Part shown: positions 54,307 to 62,637 of the stretch, one piece after another
Layout: each line of letters begins with the position of its first letter
How positions within the stretch are numbered: the stretch's first letter is position 1
Assembly: GCF_003947455.1 (NCBI RefSeq)
Contig: NZ_QHJH01000022.1
Coordinates: 1-64,000 of the forward strand
Direction: 5' to 3'
DNA length: 64,000 nt
Source: Streptomyces sp. WAC 04229
GTDB taxonomy: Bacteria; Actinomycetota; Actinomycetes; Streptomycetales; Streptomycetaceae
Program-made: the position numbers and the translations under genes
The notes under the pieces: generated by a model
The model's input: the letters and a program-made list of their open reading frames with translations, nothing else
Database searches by the model: none
What the model was told of the DNA's origin: nothing

Positions 54307-55560
54307 TCACGATCCGATCGTGACCACCTCGCCGGTACGGCGGGCCCGTTCCGCGGCCCAGACGACCCGGTGGGTCGCCAGACTCGCGGCCGCGTCCGAC
54401 GCCAGGGCGCTCGCGTCACCGGTGGCGACCGCGTCGAGGAACGCGTCGACCAGCGCCTCGTCCCCGCCGCCGTGCCCGTCGGCCGCCGAAGCCCCCGCCG
54501 TGACCTCGGGATCGACCACCGACTCGGCGCCCGTGCGGAAGTCGACCAGCCGGATGCTCGTCCCGTCCCCTTCGGCGAAGCCGTGCGTGCCGTGCAGCCG
54601 CGTGCGCCGGTGCCCCATCGGCGTGAAGGCGCTCATGGTGAACGAGCAGGTGGCGCCGTCGGCGAACTCCATGGCGACGACCTGGTGGTCCACGACGTCG
54701 TTGTCGCAGGCGTACACGCAACGCCCGTAGGGACCGGTGCGCAGCGCCCGCAGTACGCCCTCCTCGGTGAAGTCGTCCGTCACCGCCGACAGCGGCCAGA
54801 ACTCGCTGTCCGCGTCGCCCAGACAGCCGAGGTAGAGCCGCTTGGCCGAGTACGGGCAGTCCGCCTCGACCGGGCAGTCCAGGCAGCGTGCGGCCGCCCC
54901 GGCGGGCGCGGCGTCGGCGCGGAAATGGGTGAGCGAGCCGAAGGACGAGACCCGCCGCGGGGCGCTGCCGACGAGGTGGACCAGCCAGTCCACGTCGTGA
55001 CACGCCTTGGTGAGCAGCATCGGCGCCGAGGTGTCGCTGCGGCGCCAGTTGCCGCGCACGAACGAGTGCGCCTGGTGCCACCAGCCGACCGGCTCCAGGT
55101 GCTCCACACTCGTCAGCCTGCCGATCCGGCCGTTGGCCAGCAGGGACTTGAGGGCCCGCGTGTAGGGCGTGTACCGCAGGACGTGACAGACCGCGAGCAT
55201 GACTCCGGCCCGCTCCGCGGCCTCGGCGATGGCCGTCGCCTCCCGCTCCCCGGTCGCCATCGGCTTCTCCAGCAGCAGGTGGTAGCCGAGGCCCGCCAGC
55301 CGGACCGCCGGCGCCGTGTGCAGGCGGTCCTGGGTGGCGACCACCGCCGCGTCCGCCAGCCGTTCCCGCCCCGCCAGTTCCTCCCAGCCGGTGTACAGGC
55401 GGTGCGCCGGCACGCCGAGCTCCCGTCCGGCCGCGGCCCGGCGCACGGGGTCCGGTTCGGCCACCGCCACCACCTCGCCCGCGCCGGTGGCCCGGGCGTG
55501 GCGTGCGTACGTCAGCCCGCGCAGACCGGCACCGACCACCGCCAGCGTCACTCGCGGCAT
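54307..55560 (-). CDS. Gfo/Idh/MocA family oxidoreductase with Cys cluster
   Basis: A 417-residue NAD(P)-dependent sugar oxidoreductase, last gene of the seven-gene operon. The N-terminal Rossmann part has LAVVGAGLRGLTYARHAR (residues 5-22) and the EKPMATG motif with the conserved Lys. The C-terminal domain has HDVDWLVHLVG, with the family's His/Asp. An inserted CLDCPVEADCPYSAKRLYLG-C segment (about 215-236) carries four Cys that could bind a metal, as in a subgroup acting on larger glycosides. It likely oxidises or reduces a sugar from the imported oligosaccharide. 83 bp separate it from the GH4 gene. Confidence 0.85.
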   Translation of the reverse strand: MPRVTLAVVGAGLRGLTYARHARATGAGEVVAVAEPDPVRRAAAGRELGVPAHRLYTGWEELAGRERLADAAVVATQDRLHTAPAVRLAGLGYHLLLEKPMATGEREATAIAEAAERAGVMLAVCHVLRYTPYTRALKSLLANGRIGRLTSVEHLEPVGWWHQAHSFVRGNWRRSDTSAPMLLTKACHDVDWLVHLVGSAPRRVSSFGSLTHFRADAAPAGAAARCLDCPVEADCPYSAKRLYLGCLGDADSEFWPLSAVTDDFTEEGVLRALRTGPYGRCVYACDNDVVDHQVVAMEFADGATCSFTMSAFTPMGHRRTRLHGTHGFAEGDGTSIRLVDFRTGAESVVDPEVTAGASAADGHGGGDEALVDAFLDAVATGDASALASDAAASLATHRVVWAAERARRTGEVVTIGS

Positions 55561-55643
55561 CGTCTCGCCTCCCTCGGCGTACTCGTCCCTCGTCGTGTTC
55601 GTCGTGTTCGTCGCGTCGGCTCAGCGGCCGAGCACCGCCCGCA

Positions 55644-56969
55644 TCAGCTGCCGAGCACCGCCCGCAGCCCCGGCTGGAGCCGGTCACCGTGGGCACGGAC
55701 CATGTCGTCGCACAGCTCCCAGATCTGCTCGACCCGCAGCGTCGCCGCCGTCGCCGGGTCGGTCATCGCGGCGTGCCTGATGTGCCGCGGGTCGTCCTCC
55801 GTCGCGGCCCGCACCACCAGGTCGGTGGTGCTCAGGTAGGTGCGGTTGAGGGCCGCCAGCTGCGGGGGCAGCGCGCCGATGCGGGTGGGCTGGATGCCCG
55901 AGGAGTCGACCAGGCACGGGACTTCGACTGCGCCGTGGGCGGGCAGGTTGTCGATCAGTCCGTGGTTCGGCACGTTGCCGTAGACCGTGCGGGGCGTGCC
56001 GGTCACGATGCTGTGGATGATCTGCGGGGCGTACTCCATGGTGCCCTCGACGGTGAGCGGGGCTCCGCAGGCCAAAGCGTCCCGGGTCCGCTCGTACTCG
56101 GCGACGTTCTCGTCCACGATGTCCAGGTAGGCGCCGACGGGCAGCCGCAGCCGGTCGATCTCGCTGTCGTGGTGCAGGTACCAGGGGACGTACTCGGAGG
56201 AGTGCTCGCTGGTCTCGGTCGGGTACGCGCCCAGGCGCCGGTACATGTCGACGCGGACCCGCCGGCGCAACTGCTCGTCCTCGGCGATCAGGGCGTCGAG
56301 CCGCGGGTACAGGTCGTCGCCGCCGTGCTCCAGACGGAGCACCCACGCCTGGTGGTTGACGCCCGCGGCCCGGTAGGTGACCTCCTCATAGGGGACCTTG
56401 AGCAGGTCGCACAGGCTCTGGACGGTCCAGTAGACGGAGTGGCACAGTCCCACCACCCGGGTCAGGCCGGTCGCCTCGGCGAGGTACTGGACGTTCATCG
56501 CCATCGGGTTGGTGTAGTTGAGCAGCCAGGCGTCCGGGCACAGCTCGGCGATGTCCCGACCCAGCTCCCTGAGCAGCGGGAAGGTGCGCAGGGCGCGGAA
56601 GACGCCGCCGACGCCGAGGGTGTCGCCGATGGTCTGGCGCAGCCCGTACCGGGCCGGCACCTCGAAGTCGGTGCGGGTCGCCTCCCGCATGCCGACCTGC
56701 ACGATGTTGATGACGAAGTCGGCGCCGGCGAGGGCCTCGCGGCGGTCGGCGTGCGCGGTGACACGCGGGCGGGCACCGCGTTCGGCGGCGATGTACTCGG
56801 CCGCGGCCCGCGCGGTGGACAGGCGCTCCGCGTCGATGTCGTGCAGCGCGATGTGCGCGGACTTCAGCTCGTCGAACGCGAAGAGGTCGGCGAGCAGGCC
56901 CTGGGTGAAGACGACGCTGCCGGCTCCGACGAAGGTGATCTTGGGGGCGGTCGGCTGGGCGGTGCTCAT
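55644..56969 (-). CDS. GH4 family alpha-glycosidase, alpha-galactosidase-like
   Basis: A 441-residue cytoplasmic GH4 enzyme. It needs NAD and a divalent metal and works by oxidation-elimination at C3. The dinucleotide loop is TFVGAGSVVFTQGL (residues 12-25); NYTNPMA (151-157) is the GH4 sugar motif; metal ligands are Cys176 (GLCHSVYW) and His206 (GVNHQAW). The sequence is closer to MelA-type alpha-galactosidases/alpha-galacturonidases than to 6-phosphoglucosidases, and no PTS gene is present, so an unphosphorylated alpha-linked substrate is expected. ATG 56969 overlaps the kinase stop by 4 bp (ATGA). Confidence 0.88.
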   Translation of the reverse strand: MSTAQPTAPKITFVGAGSVVFTQGLLADLFAFDELKSAHIALHDIDAERLSTARAAAEYIAAERGARPRVTAHADRREALAGADFVINIVQVGMREATRTDFEVPARYGLRQTIGDTLGVGGVFRALRTFPLLRELGRDIAELCPDAWLLNYTNPMAMNVQYLAEATGLTRVVGLCHSVYWTVQSLCDLLKVPYEEVTYRAAGVNHQAWVLRLEHGGDDLYPRLDALIAEDEQLRRRVRVDMYRRLGAYPTETSEHSSEYVPWYLHHDSEIDRLRLPVGAYLDIVDENVAEYERTRDALACGAPLTVEGTMEYAPQIIHSIVTGTPRTVYGNVPNHGLIDNLPAHGAVEVPCLVDSSGIQPTRIGALPPQLAALNRTYLSTTDLVVRAATEDDPRHIRHAAMTDPATAATLRVEQIWELCDDMVRAHGDRLQPGLRAVLGS

Positions 56970-57925
56970 GCGGAGTTCTTTCCGTTGCGGGTGACCTGGG
57001 CGAACGCTTCGTCCCAGGTGGGCTGGGCGGTCGTGCCGCCGTGGGCGCGGGTGGACAGCGCGCCGCAGACGGCGGCGAGTTCGAGGGCGCCGGGCAGGGC
57101 GAGCCCGGCGAGGAGGGCGGCGACGAACCCGGCGTCGAAGCTGTCGCCGGCGCCCACCGTGTCGACGGGCCGCGCCGGGATGCCCGGCGTGGTGAGCAGG
57201 GTGCGGCCGTCGTGGCACAGGGCGCCCTCGGCCCCGTTCTTGACGACGACCGTCGGTCCCCGCTTCGCGAGGGCGGCGGCGGACTCGCCGAGGTCGGTGG
57301 TGTCGAGTCCGGCGAGTCGCCGGGCCTCGGCCGCGTTGGGCAGCAGGTAGTCGGTGTGGGCGAGCACGGCGTGGAGACCGGGCGGGTCCCAGCGCCCCGA
57401 GGGGTCGTCGTTCGTGTCGAGCGACGTCGTCGCGCCGTTCGAGCGCGCGGCGCGCAGCAGGCCGGGCAGACCGGCGGCGAGGCCCGGCAGCAGGAAGTAC
57501 GACGCGGCGTGCACGTGGCGGGCCGCGGCCAGCAGGTCGGCCGGGACGTCGGAGGCCGTCGTGGACCGCAGGGTGCCCGGCGCCGTCACGATGGCGCGGT
57601 CCCCCTCTGCCAGGGTCAGGACGACGGTCAGCGGCGTGGGCAGGCGCGGATCGGTGTGCAGGGCGGTGGTGTCGACACCGTGCGAACGGAGGCTGTCGCG
57701 CATGTAGCGGCCCGCGTCGTCGTCGCCGACGCGTCCGGCGAACGCCACCCGCAGACCGAGGCGGGCCGCGCCGCACGCCATGATCGCGGCGGAGCCGCCG
57801 AGGGTGAGGGCGCCGTCGGCCACGAGTTGTTCGCGCTGCCCGAAGGCGAGCGGGGCGTCGAGCGGCCCGAGGACGACGTCGGGATTGGCGTCGCCGACGA
57901 CGAGCAGGTCGAGGGTGTGCGGCAT
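56966..57925 (-). CDS. PfkB-family carbohydrate kinase
   Basis: A 319-residue ribokinase/PfkB-type kinase. It has the N-terminal VVGDANPDVVL, a GGSAAIMACGAARLGLRVAFAG region, and the C-terminal catalytic motif DTVGAGDSFDAGF. Substrates in this family include ribose, fructose, tagatose 6-phosphate and 2-keto-3-deoxy sugars; with a GH4 enzyme and an ABC importer it probably phosphorylates the released monosaccharide. Its stop overlaps the GH4 ATG (ATGA). It lies 61 bp after the permease gene. The exact sugar is not inferable. Confidence 0.88.
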   Translation of the reverse strand: MPHTLDLLVVGDANPDVVLGPLDAPLAFGQREQLVADGALTLGGSAAIMACGAARLGLRVAFAGRVGDDDAGRYMRDSLRSHGVDTTALHTDPRLPTPLTVVLTLAEGDRAIVTAPGTLRSTTASDVPADLLAAARHVHAASYFLLPGLAAGLPGLLRAARSNGATTSLDTNDDPSGRWDPPGLHAVLAHTDYLLPNAAEARRLAGLDTTDLGESAAALAKRGPTVVVKNGAEGALCHDGRTLLTTPGIPARPVDTVGAGDSFDAGFVAALLAGLALPGALELAAVCGALSTRAHGGTTAQPTWDEAFAQVTRNGKNSA

Positions 57926-57986
57926 GGGTCTTCCCTGGGATGACGGAGGTGACTGCGGTGCGGGAGGGCCGGGACGTGGCGGGACG

Positions 57987-58877
57987 TCAGCCCTTGAGAC
58001 CGCTGGAGGTGATCGACTGGATGAAGGTCTTCTGCGCGCCGAGGAAGGCGAGCAGCACGGGCAGCACGGTGATGACGTTGCCGGCCATCACCGCGGCCCA
58101 CTGGGTGTGGTGCTGTCCCTGGAAGGTGGTCAGGCCCAGTTGCAGCGTGTACTGCGTGTCGTGGTTGATCGCGATCAGCGGCCAGGTCAGGTCGTTCCAG
58201 GTGGTGAGGAAGGTGAGCACGGCCACCGTGCTCAGCGCCGGCCGCGACAGCGGCAGCACGATGCGGAACAGCACCCGCAGCCGGGAGCAGCCGTCGATCC
58301 AGGCCGCCTCCTCCAGCTCCCTGGGCAGCGAGAGGAAGAACTGCCGCAGCAGGAAGACCGCGAAGGGGGTGACCAGCGACGGCACGATCAGCGCGCCCAG
58401 GGTGTCGATGAGCCCGAACTTCTTCATCACCAGGAACGTCGGGATCATCGTCAGCTGGAACGGCACCGCCATGGTGGCGAGCATCAGCCCCAGCAGCACC
58501 CGGGACCCGGCGAACCGCATCCGGGCGAAGGCGTACCCGGCGAGCGAGCCGAAGACGAGGTTCGCGGTGACGGTGACCGCCGAGACGATCAGCGAGTTGG
58601 CGAACCAGCGCGGGAACATCGCGTTGCCCAGCACGTAGCGGTAGCCGCCGAGATCGATGCCGGACGGCCACAGGGCCGGCGGGAAGCGGTTGATCTCCGC
58701 GTTGCTCATCACCGAACTCAGCAGCAGCCAGACCAGTGGCACGGCGAAGGTGAGGGCGAGCGGCGCCAGCAGCAGGTGCCACGGACTGAACGGGAGCCGC
58801 CGCCGGCGCCGTTCGGTGGCGGCGGGCTTGGCCGCGAGGGCGTGGACGGTGTCGGGCCGGGCGGAGGTCGCCGTCAT
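57987..58877 (-). CDS. Sugar ABC transporter permease, MalG type
   Basis: A 296-residue inner-membrane permease of the CUT1 family with six helices. The EAA loop that contacts the ATPase is ELEEAAWIDGCSRLRVLFRIVLPLSRP. The N-terminal 30 residues are basic and cytoplasmic. ATG 58877 overlaps the upstream permease stop by 4 bp. No ATPase gene is in the operon; Streptomyces CUT1 systems commonly share the MsiK ATPase encoded elsewhere, so that is the expected energiser. Confidence 0.93.
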   Translation of the reverse strand: MTATSARPDTVHALAAKPAATERRRRRLPFSPWHLLLAPLALTFAVPLVWLLLSSVMSNAEINRFPPALWPSGIDLGGYRYVLGNAMFPRWFANSLIVSAVTVTANLVFGSLAGYAFARMRFAGSRVLLGLMLATMAVPFQLTMIPTFLVMKKFGLIDTLGALIVPSLVTPFAVFLLRQFFLSLPRELEEAAWIDGCSRLRVLFRIVLPLSRPALSTVAVLTFLTTWNDLTWPLIAINHDTQYTLQLGLTTFQGQHHTQWAAVMAGNVITVLPVLLAFLGAQKTFIQSITSSGLKG

Positions 58878-59824
58878 GATCGGGCCCCTTCGAGACGGTG
58901 GCGTCCCCGACGCCGGACGATGCGGACGGACCCGGCGACCAGGGCGAGGGCGACGGCCAGGACGTACGCGGCCGAGGCCCCGTATCCGGCGGTGGCGTTC
59001 TTGAACGCCTGCTCCCAGATGAAGTAGACGATCACCGTGGTCGAGCCCAGCGGGCCGCCCTTGGTGGTGACGTACACGAGGTCGAAGACCTGGAGGGACT
59101 GGATGGCCTGCCACACCACCAGGAAGACGGTGACCGGGGTGAGGGTGGGCAGCGTGACGTGGCGCAGCAGGTGCCGGCGGCCGGCGCCGTCGAGGCGGGC
59201 CGCCTCCACGAGGGACGGCGGCACGTCCTGGAGGGCGGCGAGATAGACGACGACGCAGAACCCGGTGCCGCTCCACAGTGTGATCGCCACCAGCACCAGC
59301 AGCGCCTGGGACGGATCGGAGAGGAAGCCCTGCGACGAGATGCCGAGGCGGTGCAGCACCGAGTTGGCCGCGCCGAACTCCGGGTCCAGGATGAAGGAGA
59401 ACAGCACGCCCTGCGCGGTCGCCGACAGGACGAACGGTACGAAGATCAGGGTGCGGTAGAGGCCGACCAGGCGGATGCGCCGGTTCAGCACCAGGGCGAG
59501 GGCCAGTCCGAAGAACATGCTCAGCGGCACGTACAGGACCGTGTAGAGCAGGGTGTTGCGGACCGCTCGACTGAAGTGGGGGTCCTGGGCGAGGGCGCGG
59601 TAGTTGTCGAGGCCGACCCAGCGGCTCGGCGTCACCAGGTCACTGGCCTGGAAGGACAGCAGCAGCGACCAGATCACGGGCACGATGCTCAGGCCCAGGA
59701 CGATCAGGACCGCCGGTGAGACGAAGGCCCAGGCGGTGCCCGTCTCGCGCCGGCGCTTGGTGCGCAGGGCACGTGGCTCCGGCGGCGGACCCGCGAGGGT
59801 GATGGGTTGGGGGAGGCGCGGCAT
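58874..59824 (-). CDS. Sugar ABC transporter permease, MalF type
   Basis: A 316-residue CUT1-family permease with six helices. The EAA loop is SLVEAARLDGAGRRHLLRHVTLPTLTP. The start of the membrane part is WAFVSPAVLIVLGLSIVPVIWSLLLSF. ATG 59824 has GAGGAGC 9 bases upstream. It is 14 bp after the binding-protein gene and overlaps the next permease by ATGA, the usual binding protein-MalF-MalG order. Confidence 0.93.
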   Translation of the reverse strand: MPRLPQPITLAGPPPEPRALRTKRRRETGTAWAFVSPAVLIVLGLSIVPVIWSLLLSFQASDLVTPSRWVGLDNYRALAQDPHFSRAVRNTLLYTVLYVPLSMFFGLALALVLNRRIRLVGLYRTLIFVPFVLSATAQGVLFSFILDPEFGAANSVLHRLGISSQGFLSDPSQALLVLVAITLWSGTGFCVVVYLAALQDVPPSLVEAARLDGAGRRHLLRHVTLPTLTPVTVFLVVWQAIQSLQVFDLVYVTTKGGPLGSTTVIVYFIWEQAFKNATAGYGASAAYVLAVALALVAGSVRIVRRRGRHRLEGARS

Positions 59825-59838
59825 GGCGGTGTGGCTCC

Positions 59839-61167
59839 TCAGCGCGGTATGAGCAGGGCGGCGTTGGCGTCGTCGGCGCAGGCGCGCAACGCCTTCTCGG
59901 GAGTGCCGCGCCCCAGGAGCACGGCGACGATCGCCTGCCCCAGCGCCTGCGAGACCTCCGGGTACGCCGGGTGGACGGGGCGCACGCGCGCCGTCTCCAG
60001 GGCCTTGGTGAACACGGCCAGGCCCTCGGTGCGGGCGACCTTGTCCTGCCAGGCGGGCAGGGACTCGGTGCGGCGGCTGAGCGGGAGGCTGCCGGCCTCG
60101 ATGTCCCAGCGCACGTCCTGTTCGGGCTGCGAGAGCCAGTCCAGGAAGGTGCGGGCGGCACGGGACCGCGCCTCGCCGTTGTCGAACACGGTCCAGGTGT
60201 CGGGTCCCGAGATGGTGACCGGGCGCCCGCTGAAGGTCGGCAGCGGCGCGACGTGGTAGTCGATCTCCGCGTGCTCGATGTCGGGCAGCTGCCAAGGACC
60301 GGTGACCACCATGCCCATGCGGCCGGACAGGAACACCTGGTACATCTGCTCGCTGCCGGGCTTGGGGTCGACGTAGACGCTCTTGTCGCGGACCAGGTCG
60401 GCCACCACCTCCAGCGCGCGGGTGCCGGAGTCGGCGAAGCCGATGCCCTTGCCGCTGTCGTCGACGACGTCGCCGCCGAGGTCCCAGATCATCGGCCACA
60501 GGCGCCACACGGTGTCCTCGTCGCCCGTGCCGGGCCAGCCGGTGCCGAACCGGCCGCGGCCGCCGTCGGTCAGGCGACGCGCGCACGTGACGAAGTCCTG
60601 CCAGCTCCAGCCGGCCTCCGGCAGCGGCAGCCCGGCCTCGCGGAACAGCTTCTTGTTGCAGACCACGGCGAGTGAGTCGAGCAGGGCCGGAGCGGCCCTG
60701 ACCTGCCCGTTGATCGTCACGGCCTCCCGGGCCGCGGCCCAGTGGTTCTTCCACGGCACGGGGCCGGACTCGACCTCCTCGGTCAGGTCGACGACCTGCG
60801 GGCTGCGGGCCACCCGCGCCAGGTCCGAGCCGAAGATGTAGGCGATGTCCGGGTAGGACCCGGCGGCGAGGGCGGCGGTCACCTTCTGGAGCATCACGTC
60901 CGACAGCACCCCACCGCCCATCGACACCTTGATGCGCGGGTGGCTGCGCTCGAAGTCGGCCACCAGGCCCTGCAGGACCTTCTTCGCGGTGTCGGCCTGG
61001 CCGTGCCACATCTCGATCGTGACCGTGCCGTCGGGGCCGACGCCGTCATCCCCACCGGCTCCGCAGCCGGTCAGCGCGGTGCCCGCGACCGCCGTGAGCG
61101 CCGCGCCCCCGGCCGACCGCAGCACCCTCCTGCGGGAGGGTCCCGCGGCACGTCGGACCGCATCCAT
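59839..61167 (-). CDS. Sugar ABC transporter substrate-binding lipoprotein
   Basis: A 442-residue extracellular solute-binding lipoprotein (family 1). The signal has a twin-arginine-like SRRRVLRSAGGAALTAVAGT and lipobox LTGC with Cys35, so it may be exported by Tat and lipidated. Mature features: TIEMWHGQADTAKKVLQGLV and PDIAYIFGSDLA. ATG 61167 is chosen because GGAGG lies 5 bases upstream. It is 32 bp after the GH114 gene. It would capture oligosaccharides released by that enzyme; the ligand is inferred from operon context. Confidence 0.92.
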   Translation of the reverse strand: MDAVRRAAGPSRRRVLRSAGGAALTAVAGTALTGCGAGGDDGVGPDGTVTIEMWHGQADTAKKVLQGLVADFERSHPRIKVSMGGGVLSDVMLQKVTAALAAGSYPDIAYIFGSDLARVARSPQVVDLTEEVESGPVPWKNHWAAAREAVTINGQVRAAPALLDSLAVVCNKKLFREAGLPLPEAGWSWQDFVTCARRLTDGGRGRFGTGWPGTGDEDTVWRLWPMIWDLGGDVVDDSGKGIGFADSGTRALEVVADLVRDKSVYVDPKPGSEQMYQVFLSGRMGMVVTGPWQLPDIEHAEIDYHVAPLPTFSGRPVTISGPDTWTVFDNGEARSRAARTFLDWLSQPEQDVRWDIEAGSLPLSRRTESLPAWQDKVARTEGLAVFTKALETARVRPVHPAYPEVSQALGQAIVAVLLGRGTPEKALRACADDANAALLIPR

Positions 61168-61199
61168 CTGTACCTCCAAGGACTGGCCGTCGGGTGAAG

Positions 61200-62027
61200 T
61201 CAGCAGGTCTCACGGACGTACGAGCTGCTGCCCTTCGGCGAGACGTCCAGGTCGCGCCGGACGATGCTGAGCGTGTCCGCGAACCCGGAGCAGGCCTTCG
61301 ACAGGCCCTTGGCGGTGTACTCGATGACGATCACGTGGTCGCCGAACTCGGCCGTGTAGTCGCCGCACTCGTCCCACTCGCCGCACTCCTCGGCCACGGC
61401 GAAGTCCAGACCGTTCGCCACGCGGTTCCCGGCGAGTTCGACGGTGTTCTTCTGTCCGACGGCCAGCCCGTCGGCGTGCGCGCGCTCCGCGAGCAGCTTG
61501 ATGAACGCCTGGGCGTCGGCGGCGTCGAGCAGCTTGTGCGAGCGGGTGTAGCTGTCGTAGTTGTCCGGCTCGACCGCCTGGAAGCCCTTGTCCCCGCAGC
61601 TGTCGATCCAGGTGCCGATCTTCTCGGCGACGCGCTCGCGCTTGTCGGCGGTGCGCAGGTCGAGCAGGGCCTCCTTCCACTCGGTGTCGTAGACGATGTC
61701 GCCGGCCGCGTCGCGCAGCAGCAGGTCGTCGTCCCACTCGTCCTCGGCACCGCGCTGCGCCTGGAAGGCGTTGACGTAGCAGATGTTGTAGAGACCGGCC
61801 GCGGGGGAGGCCGTGTGGTCGCGGCTGACCACCCGTACGCCGGCCGGCGGGGTGTAGGCGCCGCCGATCTGGTAGTCGAAGTCCGCGTGCGCGGGGGGCG
61901 GGGCCGGTGCGGCGGCCTCGGCCGGGGTGCTGCCCGGGACGAGGGCGGCGGCGGTGGCGAGGACGGCGGCGACGCAGACGCCCGCCAGAACCGGCTTCTT
62001 CGAGGTGTGCACCTGCGTGCGGCTCAT
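61200..62027 (-). CDS. Secreted GH114-like endo-alpha-1,4-polygalactosaminidase
   Basis: A 275-residue secreted TIM-barrel protein of the GH114 group. The signal peptide ends near residue 40 (TPAEAAA). The mature part starts FDYQIGGAYTPPAGV, a GH114 hallmark. Acidic active-site candidates lie in QAVEPDNYDSYTRS and VAEECGEW; GLAVGQKN is also conserved. Characterised GH114 enzymes cut alpha-1,4-linked galactosamine polymers, a component of fungal galactosaminogalactan. ATG 62027 has GGAGC upstream. It is first in the seven-gene operon and has its own promoter at 62174-62203. Specificity beyond family is inference. Confidence 0.82.
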   Translation of the reverse strand: MSRTQVHTSKKPVLAGVCVAAVLATAAALVPGSTPAEAAAPAPPPAHADFDYQIGGAYTPPAGVRVVSRDHTASPAAGLYNICYVNAFQAQRGAEDEWDDDLLLRDAAGDIVYDTEWKEALLDLRTADKRERVAEKIGTWIDSCGDKGFQAVEPDNYDSYTRSHKLLDAADAQAFIKLLAERAHADGLAVGQKNTVELAGNRVANGLDFAVAEECGEWDECGDYTAEFGDHVIVIEYTAKGLSKACSGFADTLSIVRRDLDVSPKGSSSYVRETC

Positions 62028-62399
62028 GGTTCGAGCTCCGGAGGGTGGTGGGCACGACCCCGCCTCGGACGCGCATGGCAGTCCTGGCGACTCAGTCCGG
62101 GCTCCTGGCGTCGAGCCAGCTACCGGCTGGGCGTACCTCTGCCGCCGATCGCATGGCATCGGCGTTGACCGGGAGTAAATCGACCGGATCCAGCCCCTGT
62201 CAAGGGTGCGAAATGAGAGAGTGTATGCGCGAAGCTGATCGAAGAACCTTCATTCAGCGCAGAAACAATCATGATGCGTCGGTCGGCGGAGCGCCGGGAA
62301 CGATGGGAGGGAGCCAGGTCGGAGCCGTGATCACCGGGTGGCCGCGGGGCTGGTAGCGTCGCGTGGTCGCGGCGGGCGGCGCGAGAGAGGTGTCGGTGC
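62028..62399. other. 372-bp gene-free region holding the GH114 operon promoter
   Basis: The right flank before the next gene (62400) is a divergent regulatory region. It contains the leftward promoter at 62174-62203, an about 140-nt leader before the GH114 ATG, and an AT-richer stretch (about 62205-62280). No strong LacI-type or GntR-type palindrome and no small gene were seen. Confidence 0.6.
62174..62203 (-). promoter_or_regulatory. Promoter of the GH114 operon
   Basis: On the minus strand TTGACA (62203-62198) is a perfect -35; 18 bases on, TTTACT (62179-62174) serves as -10. Transcription would start near 62167. Confidence 0.6.
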
Positions 62400-62621
62400 G
62401 TGGGAGAACGGCAGGACTGTGAGTGGGTGGCGATGACACCGGGCGACTTCGACCGGGACGCCCCGCTGGTCCTCAACGTGGGCACCGGCCCCGCCACCGT
62501 GCCGGCCGAGCCGGACGAGTACGGCACCGCCCCCCTGTTCGGGGAGGAGGCGCCCGCACCGGGCACCCGGCCGCGCAACCGGCGGGGACGGCCCGCACCC
62601 GCCCAGGAGCGGCTGTTCTGA
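62400..62621 (+). CDS. Small unrecognised protein, 73 aa
   Basis: Not recognised. A 73-residue protein, acidic in the first half (EWVAMTPGDFDRDAPLVLNV) and Arg/Pro-rich at the end (TRPRNRRGRPAPAQERLF), probably disordered. GTG 62400 follows GAGAGAGG at 62383-62390; an ATG at 62433 is an alternative start. It converges on the CBM3-GH16-like gene 16 bp away. Streptomyces has many such short proteins; no role can be given. Confidence 0.5.
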   Translation: MGERQDCEWVAMTPGDFDRDAPLVLNVGTGPATVPAEPDEYGTAPLFGEEAPAPGTRPRNRRGRPAPAQERLF

Positions 62622-62637
62622 CCGTCCCCGCCAGGCG

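Noticed and set aside
62268..62275. ATCATGAT as operator of the GH114 operon
   Set aside because: An 8-base palindrome is too short and outside the promoter region proper.
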